From assembly GCA_916613615.1 (NCBI GenBank), contig OU744732.1, forward strand, positions 57,186,727 through 57,250,726: 64,000 nucleotides of DNA, given 5' to 3'. The DNA is from Steromphala cineraria. Its lineage: Eukaryota; Mollusca; Gastropoda; Trochida; Trochidae. Positions 12,093 through 23,550 of the stretch are shown here, one piece after another. The position numbers and the translations under genes are program-made. How positions within the stretch are numbered: position 1 is the stretch's first letter; the number at the start of each line of letters is the position of its first letter. The notes under the pieces are model-generated. The model did not search any database and was not told where the DNA came from. It was given only the letters and a program-made list of their open reading frames with translations.

Positions 12093-12935
12093 TTAAAGGG
12101 AAAGTAGCACTTTTTCTGGGGAACATAAGGAGATGTCAGCTAAATGAAAATACATGGTTCCAATTGAAAAACATTGTATTCAAGCTAAATGAAGCAGTTA
12201 TAACTCAAATTCATATTATAAAGTTCATCCACAATTCTTACACAAAATGAATTAAAGATGTTCACACAAAATGGCCGCCAATCGATTTTATGTTAAACAT
12301 AAACTTTTGTTCTCTGACTCTAAATAATTTGTTTGTGTAATGAGATTTTGAACACCAGCAAAATAATACATTTAGCATTAACGTACACATATAGAAATGA
12401 CACAGAGTATTTTCTAAAATTTTCTTTTGGTTTTGATAAGCTACAAAATATCTAACAAACTGATTGAAGTTTCATCACTGGACTTGCAAATATATCCATT
12501 TATGCATACTATCTCTTAAATGCTTGATTTTATGAAAAATCAAGAAAACATCTCAAATACGTTTAGTTTTCGAAATTATGCATCCAATTAATCGACCTAT
12601 TAGTTACAATACCGAATAAACACTAACGAATCGAAAATATATCTTCCTGTCAGCTTATGACAAGGTTTCAAAATTACGTTTAGCGAATTTTCGCTCGCCA
12701 CTCGAGCCACATTGTCCGGTTTCCGATCAAAATCCTGACTTTGAATGGCCGTATTTCCGCTCTAATGTACTGATTGATCTTTAACTTGTTATGTTCAGTA
12801 ACAGTTAGTGGTTCCCGATGTAATAACATCGATTTCAAAATTTGACATATATGATCTTATCAACATACTCTGTGTCTCTGTAAGTCAAAATTGAAAAAAT
12901 AAAATTCGAAATAAACGTGCTACAACCCCTTTTAA
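12093..12935 (+). mobile_element. TTAA-flanked nonautonomous element, family 1, with nested insertion
   Basis: The ends are TTAA followed by AGGGAAAGTAGCAC (left) and, read inward from the right, TTAA followed by AAGGGGTTGTAGCAC. They are imperfect inverted repeats bounded by TTAA, the target typical of the piggyBac superfamily. Without the nested element at 12,394-12,880 the length is about 354 bp, nearly that of the copy at 59,145-59,496 (352 bp). An inner landmark is ATGGCCGCCAAT. Other copies or fragments lie at 16,468-16,575, 31,350-31,449, 42,870-43,198 and 54,886-55,210. No coding capacity. Confidence 0.7.
12394..12880. mobile_element. TA-flanked MITE nested in the TTAA element
   Basis: The left end is GAAATGACACAGAGTAT and the right end, read inward, is CAGAGACACAGAGTAT, giving 16-17 bp imperfect terminal inverted repeats. 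Both ends are bordered by TA (12,392-12,393 and 12,881-12,882). In alpha copies C (42,887-42,900) and D (54,896-54,909) the flanks are joined directly, so this 487-bp piece is an insertion private to copy A. A TA duplication with short inverted repeats is typical of Tc1/mariner-type nonautonomous elements. No transposase frame. Confidence 0.75.
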
Positions 12936-13559
12936 TTCTCTAAATGTTTAACACTCTCACACCAACACATATACAGCGAAAACAGGAAAATGTTGTGTGT
13001 TGCCTTTATCCTTTGTGATTTGTATTGCTTTAACTCGCTAGAGTCTACTCGGGTAATGGTCTGGAGTTGAAATTAAATAAGTTTAATGTTTATTTAAGGT
13101 TGCTTCACACTGTCCCGATTTTGACCTATAACAGACACAATGAATGAAAAGTTTGCAATTGAAAAGTGTTATAGTAGTATATATCTTTTGATCCGCCGCT
13201 TGAGAATGTTTTTCTTCATTATTATCATATATTATTCTTGTCTACTGATTCACACCTAAAGCTTAACTCATTTATTCTTTGATTCGATTATGTGACTGTC
13301 TTCCAGATCATCTATCTGAATAATATTGCCAATTGGAATATGGCTTGGAACCTTCATTCGATTTCTTGTATATTTATTGTAGTTTATTTCAATCATGATT
13401 TTTTTAAAGTTTAAGTAATTGCAAAACAATCACTGCAAACTGCAGCCTATTGATTTGTTATTAGTTTGTTGAATATAAGTTTTTTATCCGGGGTAAGATG
13501 ACATGTCACTTGAAATTGATGGTCCTTAGCATAGTGTGTCTGATACATTTACATCGTTT
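12936..13559. other. noncoding between blocks alpha and beta
   Basis: No match elsewhere in the window by eye and no coding frame. It is slightly G+C richer near 12,960-13,080 but otherwise featureless. Confidence 0.45.
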
Positions 13560-13710
13560 TGGAAAAAAATAGAAAAACAATCTTGTAAGCATTCTTTTAA
13601 CGGAAGTGTGCTTATTTCCTGTGTAACTATAATGTAATTGATAAATAACAATTCAAATCATCATTTACAAATTGAATATTTTTAACTATTATAAAATAGT
13701 TATATCTATA

Positions 13711-13829
13711 ACAAATACTTTGCTTCTTATCTCGTGAGGTGGAAATATTGATATCATCACTCGTGACTGCGTCACTAATGGACATATTATCTTTCTTCCT
13801 CACTTCATGAGATAAACTTGGTATTTGTC
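13711..13829. repeat. foldback inverted repeat in beta copy A
   Basis: Arms at 13,711-13,742 and 13,801-13,828 pair through ACAAATAC, TTATCTC, TGA and GTG with a few mismatches and a small offset, around a loop of about 58 bp. The matching part of copy B (about 32,505-32,620) keeps only a degenerate form. It is probably a decayed foldback element already present before the block was duplicated. Confidence 0.5.
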
Positions 13830-15739
13830 ATGAAAAGACAAATATCTTCTAACCATGCAGGCACTGATATCAGCTTTCTGAAACCGTTGTTCCGAACATA
13901 TATACTTATCATAAAGATACATTTACTTATAATTTGTACATTCTGAAAATATAATTCAAACTTAGACTCAGATTCAGACTCCTGCTATAGGGCTTGTTGA
14001 TTGATATCCTTAAGGATTTGTACTATTGATTAACTTATCCTCTCAGTTTGGTAGTTTGGGGAAATTATAAAGTCTTAAGCTGAAGCTGATGGCAAATTGG
14101 CCTCTCTTGAGTCACACTGATGTTGGTGAGAGAGTAAGTAGGTCCTCATATAGAAACTTTATCAGTGAAGTAGATTGACTATATCATACTTCAGATACCT
14201 AAGGCATAGCTTTATAAGTCTACATTGATATAATGATGTCAGTGTCGACTCTGAACAGTAATGTAAGCTGTATCAACGAATATACAATTCTAACAGAGAA
14301 CTGTAATAGTCGTCTAGAGACACTGTTTTACTTAATAAATATTTATTTTATAACGTCTACAGGTGCATTTGTGTGAGTAGTGATTTATTTTTACAATGTA
14401 TAACTCAACACATATATACTGTCGTCACTTTTTAACATTTTGTATCAATTTTGGTTCAAGGTAGTAATTAAGTTTGTTAACATGACAGAAATATAAACAC
14501 TTGATTGTGTCTTCCTCCATTTAAAAGCATATCATATTAGATTTTTAAACATTTTGACATTGTCTAATCAATCTATTATTGGTATTTCTTGGTCTGTACT
14601 CAATTTCAGCAGTATAGTTACTTACAGTCACATATATAAAGAATATATACCACAAGTATTCCCAGAACACCATCGAATCCACCATCTGCGAAAGTGACAT
14701 AAGTGTACTGAAATGTACTGAACGATTATTTTGTAAAATACTTTGAAAATTTACCATTTAACATCTTTGAGAGAAAATGATTATTTTACCCATTGATTAG
14801 TCATCTCAAATGATATATAAAATCTGACATAGAGCACATGTAAATAATGTTATAAGTGATTATTTTCTTATTGAGATGTCTCAGCTGATAAAAGAATGAG
14901 ATAAAACTAAGCTTATAGAATATTTGGGACTATTGAACTTCTGTAGGGTGTGTTTCATTACTATCTGAGTTAGACACTCATGTTCACATGCGAAGTTTCA
15001 ATGAAACAAGACAATTCCCAAGATTATTACTTCTTCAAACGTAAATTGACAAATATAAGTAGAAAGGACAAACAAACCCATCATACAAAAGAAAGAAGCC
15101 ATGACTGCTTTACAAAATGGTGCAAACACGTGACAAGAAACCAGCAACCTACACTCGTTTTGGAAACCAAGTTACTATTAGAATTCATAAGGTTTCGAGT
15201 GCTCCAATATACTGAACAAAGTTGAGGTCATTTGTCGAGGAGACTCTTAGCCTTTTCTCAGCGACATATTTAGTTGTAGAGGACGTTACAAGTAGACCTA
15301 ATTCTATATCCAGTCAAGGCCATTGTTTCCTTAAGCACTTGTTGGACTATCAATCTGCGTCAGTCAGGATTCATTCTCAATCAGATATAGATTATACTAG
15401 TGATACAATCTACATTTTCCTTTGACTATAGTGTGAGGAAAGGAATCTTGCAAGGTACATTTTATGTTTTTTATAATATAGTGAACCCTTGATCAAATGA
15501 ACTCATTCAGTCATAAATTCTTAAAGCAAATATGCATTTAAGGTTATAACTTACATGTACTCATCTTAAACAGTCTAACTGACCGACATATATATAGGTT
15601 GTCATAAACATACATTTTTATTTGTTGATATGAGAATTTGAAGTGATTCGTAATTGGATTTCTCTTATCGGCAACATATGAAGTTATCTATCACTCTGTC
15701 AACATTTTACAGTATTGAGATATAAGAGAAATGGTTAAA

Positions 15740-16640
15740 ATTCTTACTTACTTTACACTCTTAAATCTAAAAAAGCTTTGCAATTATTGAACATTTACTA
15801 TGCAATAAATAATTACTTAAACAACAATTGGAACCAATGTGTGCCTGTGAAAAGTAGGAAATATTATAATTTTCCCTAGCAAAAAAACAGCATACCTTTC
15901 AAAAACTTTGAATGAAATAGTTGCTTATGTCAAGATCAACAAGTTTATACCTATGCCTTATTGAATTATATTGAACTATATACAATATTCATGTATTTTA
16001 TGTGCAGGTCTTTACAACTAAGGATAGAAACATGTATATCACATTTGAGTTTCAATGGCCTCCATTACTATACATGTCTTTCCATAACTATATCAAGGTT
16101 AATACTCTTATATAACTGAACATGAGCAAAATCAACATACACATTTTATATTTCCTTTTCAAATATCCCTTTTAAAGTCCTTTTATATAAGAACCATATA
16201 ATGAATACACAATTCATTACTCCCGTTTGACAACTAGTGACAGATGTTTTAGTTACCAAAGGTGAGGATAGCATCAATACTGGACACAGTTTGGAACCTG
16301 ATTATAGTACTGAAACGTTCTCACTTCTTCAAGTGAACAAGTATCTGATCTGGTTTATGTTGATATAAGTTGGTTGACCTATGTAGTCTCGTATTGTTCA
16401 ATGCAGTGAGAATAACGGACGATTTGTATGTTATAAAAAATTGCTGACATTATATAGTTGATTTGTTACTGCTTCATTTAGTTTGAATACGTTGTCTTTC
16501 AACTGGAACAGTTTAATTTAATTTTCCTGACTTCACCTATTTTTTCCGCTAAAACGTGATACTGTTCCTATAAGGAAACATAAATCATCAAAGTAATTGT
16601 GTGAAGAATGTTTTGTCATTTTTTAACAAGTAAATATAAA
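15740..16640. other. segment present only in beta copy A
   Basis: Copy B passes from the equivalent of 15,735 to that of 16,655 in about 50 bp (35,590-35,640). Copy A therefore has about 900 bp extra, or copy B lost it. It contains a fragment of the TTAA family at 16,468-16,575. No coding frame is supported. Confidence 0.5.
16468..16575 (-). mobile_element. truncated TTAA-element copy, family 1
   Basis: Begins ACTGCTTCATTTAG and ends near TTCCTATAAGG, matching in order the inner and outer parts of one half of the family-1 element (compare 43,085-43,198 inverted). The rest of the element is missing. The truncation point equals that of the fragment at 31,350. Confidence 0.6.
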
Positions 16641-18059
16641 ACAGGTTCTCGTTCGTAATAAGAGTAACCAAAGGAAATGAAACCTCTTTAATGCTTCGCA
16701 ATTTACGAGAGCTAAATTGTGTCAGGACTCTTGCATTTTCCTGGATGCTTATCAGTAGTTTTGTGTGAAGGTACGGTTTTATATTTCTTATGCATGTATT
16801 GTCTAATGACAAATTACATCAACCCTGCATTTTGTAATGGGTAATGGATTCCATAAGATTGGTTGAGACACAAAATAATGTTTGTCTAAATTCAATTTAC
16901 ATCAATATTTGTTATATACTATGTTAAATACTTTTTTTATTAAACTATTTTCAGTTTTATCAACATTATCTTGTACTCATATCTTCATTAATTTTGCAGA
17001 TGGGAGATTGTCAATTAATTTGTCAATAGGTAATATTTCACTAAATTATTGTTTATGATAATTTCATCTAATTTGCATACATGTGGTTGGTTTATGTTTA
17101 AAAAGTGATAAGGTATTTTTTTGGTAAGAAAACTGAATAGGTAATTAGATTGATACTTGATTGAGCATGAATCAACGTTTGATTTCGAACAAGTGCTTTT
17201 TGTGCCTGTTTCAAATTACCTTTAAGCTAATATCTATCTTACCAATGATGAATTTTTAAAAAATTCATTAATTCAAGTAGGCTTCGAATCAAAGCAAAGC
17301 AATTCGAAAGTTCACATCTTCAGGGTTAAGAACATAGTGTGAAGATTTTATATCTCATTGTTAATTTTTTTCTCAGTACTATTATTTCAATACCCTGTAT
17401 ATTCATGTATGCAAACGTCATTGTGTGTATCTTCCAAAATGTAACCACCATAGGAGGCATGGTTATCAATAAACCACTTTGATCGTTATAGTCTAAGAGG
17501 GCAAATTAGTCTCTGAAAAGCTTTACCCTTCGGTAGAAATGTAACTGTGTACAGTCTAAACGAGATGTTGACAAAGACTTCTTGTACAATAGATATGGCA
17601 ATCAACTGGTAATGATTTCGCCAAGATGACAGATGAGACATCATATCAGTAACACAAACAACACTTCTTCTGATTTACTTACGGTAGCCTTTAATTGAAA
17701 GTACTTACTCAACTAAGCACATTTTTCAAACCACCACATGTGTTCGTTTGACACCTGAGATCTCTTCAAAGCTAATCTTATAGGAACTGAGTAATCTAAA
17801 GCTTTGACAAACTACAGCTGCAAAATTTGAAAATTTGTTCACTTAACGGAGTATTCTAATGCAAATATCATGTTATTAGGAATGTTCTTGAGTCATGTTA
17901 GTATTGCAACCACGGAACGGATAATGTTAAAATTTCACTACAGATATTTAGATTATTTCGTGTTAACATTATTTGCATAAGATTTCTAAGAAAAGAACCA
18001 TGGTAATTTTGACAGGGAAATGAAGTGATCATATTTCGGAAAACAAACCCCTTCATAAG

Positions 18060-18640
18060 TGATCAGTAGCCATATGCCTAAGTCATATTTGAAAGACGAT
18101 ATGGTGCTGAATTTACTCAGAGAGCTTCAATTGAATATTTTAATCAAAATTTAAGAAAAATGCAAAACATCAGAAAACAATTCCCAAAATCACTTCTCGG
18201 AGAGTATATGTTCGATTGTATCGTAAATATAATTTCAGTTGTTGAATGTTTCCATCAAAGTTCTAAAAATCATAAGTCTGAAAACTTGATTGAAAGGTAT
18301 TCACTTGCCAATTAGAAGGTCATCAGTCTGATTAAAATCTGTCTTGTTCCTAGGAATAACATTTCCAAAATATTCCATCGAGATTGAAATCTTCTACACT
18401 TTTGGAGAGGAAAATTATCAAAATAACAAGCATCTCAATGGAGCTAGAACAACAAAACTATAATCCTGGAAACTAGGCCGATTTAATCAGACGGAAAGGA
18501 AATAATACAAAGGGTGGAGAGACACACATCAATTTAATAAGAAGTCTCTTGATTATGCCAGAGATTTGTCATTGTCATTGATTCACAAGACCACCTCGAC
18601 AAACTAGTAAAACTCCAATTATTAATTATAGACGTAAGCA
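18060..18640 (+). repeat. block gamma, copy 2
   Basis: Continues beta. Its first part (18,090-18,180, ATATGGTGCT.A then CTCAGAGAGC) matches 59,516-59,580, and its second part matches 4,440-4,870. The position 18,078-18,081 (CTAA) is the unoccupied equivalent of the TTAA element at 59,145-59,496. Noncoding. Confidence 0.65.
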
Positions 18641-20122
18641 ATTAAAACGTTATAATATAAAAATGCTATTTTTTATTTATATATAGGTATTTTATATTAA
18701 TTATTATTGTTAACCAAATCAACTATTTTAAACTTTATATCGGTATGTATTGTCACAACATTGAAATTTTAGACACCATTATCGCAACAGTGAGTACTGA
18801 AAGCAATAATTCAACACCAATTAATATACCATTTCTCGGGTGTAGATATGGGCTTAAGGTTTCTGATTCCCTTAGTATTATATGAGCATAGACGACTGCC
18901 GTAGCCAATGACAATGGTAGTTAATTAAAGAAAGAAACCTGAGAGAATAATTGACACTTGCTTCAGATCGTTGAATATCTTGGCAGCGGCACATTTAAAT
19001 TACTAAACGTATAATCATAAACAAACAAAAAACTCTTACAAAATTAAAATTTGTTACTTTAATACAAATCTATATAAACAAGACAAATATCTATTGTTAA
19101 TGCAAGTGACGATGTAAACATTATATATCAGTGAATTCATTTTCGTTGGTGTTATACATGTAGGTCTTTGACACACATTTTAAAAAGTAATTGTAAAGAA
19201 ATCCCCATTAGTTGTCATTGAATTCGAACAAACAAGACATCAATTGTACTAAGCCATGATGAGTTCATTGACCTATCAGGTGTTGTGGATAACCTGATTA
19301 AAGTACAAGTATTATAGAAACCTAGTAAGTGCTTACTTATTATCAGTGACTTTTGCTTTAGAATGAATGATCACGCAACTACTCCTATAACGGTTGGACA
19401 TTCATTGGTCCAGCGAGTTCAAAACTTCTTTTAAGACGTTGACTTTTGAATATTTTTTACTATTTTCAGAACTCGTCAAATGTATCATCTAGAATGTACA
19501 TTGATCAAACGAGTAATATGTTAACATATTTTATGTTGTTATTCACATAACATTTCTAGGAAATAACAATAAACATGGGGAATCAATCGTATCTCATAGT
19601 GACTGAGCCATGATCTTAATTTCAAAGAATCTATCTCACAATATATATTGCATGGTTTCATTATTATTCTTGAGATCCAGTTAAAATTAAATTGCAATAT
19701 AATGAGATACTCTTCATATCTATAAGATGATAAATGCTTTTCATTTGTTATTATTGGTATGTATATACTTTTTTAATATACGAAATGAAATGGAAGACCT
19801 TGAAAATAAAAAGTAATTTCAACGTAAATGATTCTAAAGGATTTCAACAAGTGAAAACAATTCATATTATGACACACAAAGTAAGCATGTAAGAATATAG
19901 GAAATGTGAAGTAGACAAAGTCGTATTCCTAGCACTTGAAAGGGTGTAAAGGCACCTGTATCTGATCATTATTGCTAGGAAAACAAAATGAAATTTTAAA
20001 AACATTGATATATGACATGAAATTATTGGTGTTTCTTTATATTGGACACATGCTCTTGTATGTCTTAGGATTCAGTTTGCGAGGAATGTCATAGTTCAGA
20101 CGAGTACATCTACTCAGTACCA
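18641..20122. other. noncoding, weak match to 30,930-31,160
   Basis: No coding frame. A weak colinear similarity links 19,080-19,220 with 30,930-31,020 (ACAAATA, GGTCTTTGA.ACACATTTT, GTTGTCATT), which could mark a diverged block end. The rest is AT-rich with nothing recognised. Confidence 0.4.
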
Positions 20123-20330
20123 TTGTTACTTAATTTAGAGGTTGTCACCAGTAATTCCGAGGTATCGTTGTTTCTGACGACCTTATGTAGAGTCTCATCT
20201 GTCACATGGACCAAATCATTAGCAGTTGATGACTTGATCTACTGTACAAGAAGTCTCAGTATCTCGAATCTATTCTTTCCACACACAGATGAACAATATA
20301 GCTTAATATTGAGTTTTAAACTATTGCAGG
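20123..20330 (-). repeat. inverted fragment of block beta
   Basis: Read on the minus strand this matches 17,500-17,660 and the equivalent parts of 36,120-36,240 and 58,375-58,500. On the plus strand GTCTCATCTGTCA, CAGTTGATGA and TGTACAAGAAGTCT occur in that order. It carries the same short open frame as the other copies (VSSV at its start, IYCTRSL further on), but no gene context supports translation. Confidence 0.65.
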
Positions 20331-20754
20331 TTTATGCAGCCATTCGAGGTATACTCTGAATAGTGATGAAGTGGTTATCATGCCTTGTGATACTTAGTGT
20401 TAAATGAAACAGGTTTTGTTTCTTAATGCACATGCAGTAGCAATTAATTGTTAAATACTTTTAAAAGGATACACTAATCTGTCTGGTGTCATAGTTTGAT
20501 GATTCTTAGAAGAAAAAAGGTTATTGACTTTTTGGGATAATAAACGTACAAATCTGTATGGTAGTGGTACCATGTATATCTATTCTGTTATCATAGAATT
20601 GAATAATCTTTAGTCAGACATGTCACATCATATGAGACGAACTAGATTTAAACCAACTGATGATTGATGCATTTAAAAAACCCACTGAATTAACCCCTAT
20701 GTAACTGTGACATGGAAAAGGGAGCCATGGCTTTTGCCAAGCAAAAGCTGATCT
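20331..20754. other. noncoding, nothing recognised
   Basis: No frame, no repeat pairing and no match I can align. CACATCATATGAGACGAAC near 20,630 weakly resembles 1,997-2,030. Confidence 0.45.
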
Positions 20755-21985
20755 AACACGCAGAGGGTAAGTATCATTGGACTAGAAACTGTTAGCAGGC
20801 TGTATTTGCTAGGTTTTGTTATTGAGTGAAAGACTCCAAAATAGTTTAATTCATGAAGAATAGGGATCATAAAAAGATGTCTGAAAGCTGTCTGATGTCA
20901 ATCATGTTGATGATGTTATGTTCTTATTAGGCTATCAATTTCCAATAATAATACAACAAGTAAAAATAGGATATAAATCAAATACCCAATACAAAAAAAT
21001 AGATCTTATTTTAACAAAATGTACCAAATCTTTAAAAATTTCGTCTAATTATAGATTCTTAGAACAGAGTGCCTTTATCATAATACCTTCAATTATTAAT
21101 CAGTTTTGAGGATAATTTTCCAATTCTAATTACAAAGGTTACAACTGTTACATGTACATAATATAATTTTATTTTCAAGTATCATTTTCTTGTCGAAGGT
21201 TCACAAACCAATAAGACAATATATGTTCTTTCCAATAACTAAGAAGTAGCAACAGCATAGTGAAGTTTGCAGATTCTAGTTCATGTAAGCGTCGCCCCTA
21301 TCATAGATAAAAACATGCCTGAAGTTGAGATGGTTCACTAAAATATATATCATTACTACATTCCAAGACTTCTGAGATGACAACATGTCTCTTTGAAGAT
21401 GTCAGATTAAAATCAAATCAAAGTGTGCCAAATGAGATACATTCAACATAAGATTTTATTCTAAGCTTTAACTATTAATCCAAGAAAGGAGATGTTTGAT
21501 TAAGTATATGCCCAACGGCAAATTCCTAGTCGATTGAGTGTTATGCCATTACAACAATAGTTATGAGAGCATAGGTAGGAAAAACTGTTCAGTTTTGATG
21601 AAATTGATAATGAAAATTATTCAAGGTTCGTGTTTCTTGACAGCACTTACACAGTTTTCATATTTTCATTTTCATTGCTTCTTCATAATAGATTACTTCA
21701 CATTCATTCATTTTCGACTAACGTATCAGATGAGACAAATTAATCATCTTCCAAGCTAAGCTGCAAGATAGATTTGTGTATAATCAGTGGTTAGTTTAAT
21801 AATGAATTGCTGTCGGCAACATAAATACTTAATTCCAGAGACAGATACAAGAACGTTCAGTACATAAAAGTTACAGCATGTTGAAATGATATTTTTGATG
21901 AAAAACCCTCTTCAGGCCTTGCAACTATATCAGTTTATCAGCTGTTCGAATGGATTTATATGACACATTAAAATCGAAATAATTA
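20755..21985 (+). repeat. block alpha, copy B, first part
   Basis: Aligns with 6,450-7,115 and, inverted, with 48,715-47,880. It keeps about 550 bp (21,290-21,835) missing from copy A but present in copy C (for example GGAGATGTTTGAT and TGCCATTACAACAATAGTTA), so copy A has the deletion. It breaks off at 21,985, where copy A continues directly into sequence found here at 27,660. Short open frames are not kept between copies. Confidence 0.85.
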
Positions 21986-22309
21986 GGTCTTCAAGACAAA
22001 GTTGACACAGATGAAAAGAAAAACATTTATGCAACACCCCCCGAAGTAGTCGTCAATGAGTTCATTCATGGATTGAAAAGCGGGATGCATGCTTTTCTCG
22101 CAATACACGGGCATTGACACGCTCCAGCTCACATTGCTAGGCTTTGCTTTGGTTTTGAAATTTAAAACAAGTATAAGATTTAAATTGGTTTTCTTTGACA
22201 AATTTGCTTCTGTATTTTCACATTTGTCATGTTTTTTATACTGACAATTTGTTACTATGTATTTGTGGGCTCTGTGAATAAGGATGTAGCAGCTAGAAAT
22301 CGTATTTTA

Positions 22310-22412
22310 GACCTAAACAACACCAAAGAGCTCGAAATGGTCAAAAGCACGCTCTGACCTCAAACAACACATCAGAAAGCTCAAAACGCTCAAAAGCAAC
22401 ATCCGAACACAA
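22310..22412. repeat. tandem unit of about 50 bp, two copies plus a distant third
   Basis: Each unit runs GACCT, AAACAACAC, AGCTC, AAAAGCA. A third copy begins at 22,857. The sequence just before the first and third units (CTAGAAATCGTATTTT, 22,293 and 22,841) is also repeated, so the SINE-bearing 22,413-22,840 piece appears to sit inside a former tandem array. Confidence 0.6.
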
Positions 22413-22499
22413 CTACGTCAATGAACTCCTTCTTGGATTTCTTGTTTTGCCTTCATGAATCCAAAGTCTTAGTGCTAAAATTCCATTCATTTCTTATCG

Positions 22500-22585
22500 A
22501 TCTCCGTGGTCTCATGGTAAAGCCTTTGCCTCTGAATCCAGAGTGCTAACTTTTAGGGTTCAAATCCCGTTCAGCCAACAAACTT
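22500..22585 (+). mobile_element. tRNA-derived SINE head / tRNA pseudogene
   Basis: It has an A-box-like TGGTCTCATGG (22,507-22,517) and a perfect B box GGTTCAAATCC (22,557-22,567), 50 bp apart as in tRNA promoters for RNA polymerase III. Between them CTCTG and CAGAG would pair around only four bases, so the anticodon arm is collapsed and a functional tRNA is unlikely. No CCA or clear acceptor stem is seen. It is most simply the 5' head of a SINE; the 3' tail is not clear, and no second copy is in the window. Confidence 0.6.
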
Positions 22586-23000
22586 TTGCAGATTGAACTT
22601 GTTATTCTTTTGCTTAGGTAGAACATATTTTGGTCACATTACAGCTAAATGGCATGAAATATATTTTTTCATGCATTATGATTTTGGATTCGAATTTGAA
22701 ATTAATGTTTATCAATGTACATACACAAATACAGGCTTAAACGTTGAGTATCAAGTGGAATGTGGTCATTTCGATAACGTGTTAGTTACTTTCTACCTCT
22801 TAGACAAAAAGTCTGTACACTAAGAATACTGCTTAAATCGCTAGAAATCGTATTTTCCACCTAAAACAATGCATCAAAAGGCTTCCAATGGAGCTCATAT
22901 AGTTGGCTTAATCCTGTCATCGTTGCTTTGCAACTATATTTTGTCTTATGATTTCAACACTATAACCCAACCGCTTGCTTCAGTCCGCATTAATCTTTAT

Positions 23001-23140
23001 CTTATCATACATGTAAAAAAATTATTAACCTACCTATAAACGTTCAAAATCCTAATCCTATCGGACATGTATAAAACCATTATCCTACCAGACACGAGAA
23101 CAATCAAAATTCTATACCCGACACGGGTATGATAACCTCC
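23001..23140. repeat. imperfect tandem repeat, unit about 56 bp
   Basis: About 2.4 units starting at 23,001, 23,056 and 23,113. Each has an ATC..ACATGTA or ACACG box, then ATTAT.C.TAC, then CAAAAT. Copies are well diverged. Confidence 0.5.
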
Positions 23141-23393
23141 ACATAAGCCAAGGAACCTTATTTGAAGGTTGTATACTCCAACAGTAGGTATCATATCATC
23201 GTTAGAATCATACTTATAAATGTACATACCTAATATGCTACATGACATTAAATAACTGAGTTTACTCACATGCAGCCTATAAAGTAGAACAGCTCCCCAG
23301 ACCACGCTGTACTAGCTTGGTGTCACATGACATGTTCCAACCGGACGTGAATTCAAGAGAATTCCCCTTTACAATACCACTGCGTCATAGCTG

Positions 23394-23550
23394 ACTTGCA
23401 GACAAACAGTTATAAATTGTAGACGGACAGTTTACTTGTAAACAAACAGTTATAAATTGTAGATGTGAGTTTAATTGTAGACAAACATTTATAAAGTGTA
23501 GATGATATGAGAGTTCACTTGCAGACAAACATTTATCAGATGTAGATTTG
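23394..23550. repeat. minisatellite, unit about 39 bp, four copies
   Basis: Units begin near 23,395, 23,434, 23,473 and 23,517 and share TTG.AGACAAACA, TTTATAAA or TTATAAA, TTGTAGA and AGTTTA. The minus-strand open frame across it repeats the peptide word CLQ.N, a by-product of the array and not evidence for a protein. Confidence 0.75.

Larger units (their letters stand above)
6450..12935 (+). repeat. block alpha, copy A (direct)
   Basis: Long duplicated block. Its parts align in order with 20,755-21,985 and 27,655-31,020 (direct), with 48,715 down to 42,870 (inverted), and from about 9,900 onward with 57,110 down to 54,886 (inverted). Landmarks are the GTTAGCAGGCTG box (6,490), ACGAACGTTCAGTACATA (6,992), GGTATCAGTCCAGTCC (8,313), AATGGCCAGAGGCA (9,257), CTGCAACGACAATTTT (9,605) and GATGCAATTGTTGG (10,679). 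Relative to the other copies it lacks about 550 bp near 6,960 (present at 21,290-21,835) and carries private insertions at 7,765-8,165, 11,229-11,561 and 12,394-12,880. It has no conserved coding frame. Confidence 0.85.
13560..18060 (+). repeat. block beta, copy A
   Basis: Colinear with 32,340-36,600 and in part with 58,320-59,130. Landmarks: ATAGGGCTTGTTGATTGATA (13,987 and 32,737), GCTGAAGCTGATGGCAAA (14,078 and 32,830), GAGGAGACTCTT (15,237 and 34,229), ACCAAAGGAAATGAAACC (16,666 and 35,643), CAAGATGACAGATGAGACA (17,622 and 36,199). It is noncoding, with many indels between copies. It includes a copy-specific stretch at 15,740-16,640. Confidence 0.85.

Noticed and set aside
22500..22585. 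Functional tRNA gene
   Set aside because: A and B boxes are present, but the anticodon arm is collapsed to a four-base loop and no acceptor stem closes.
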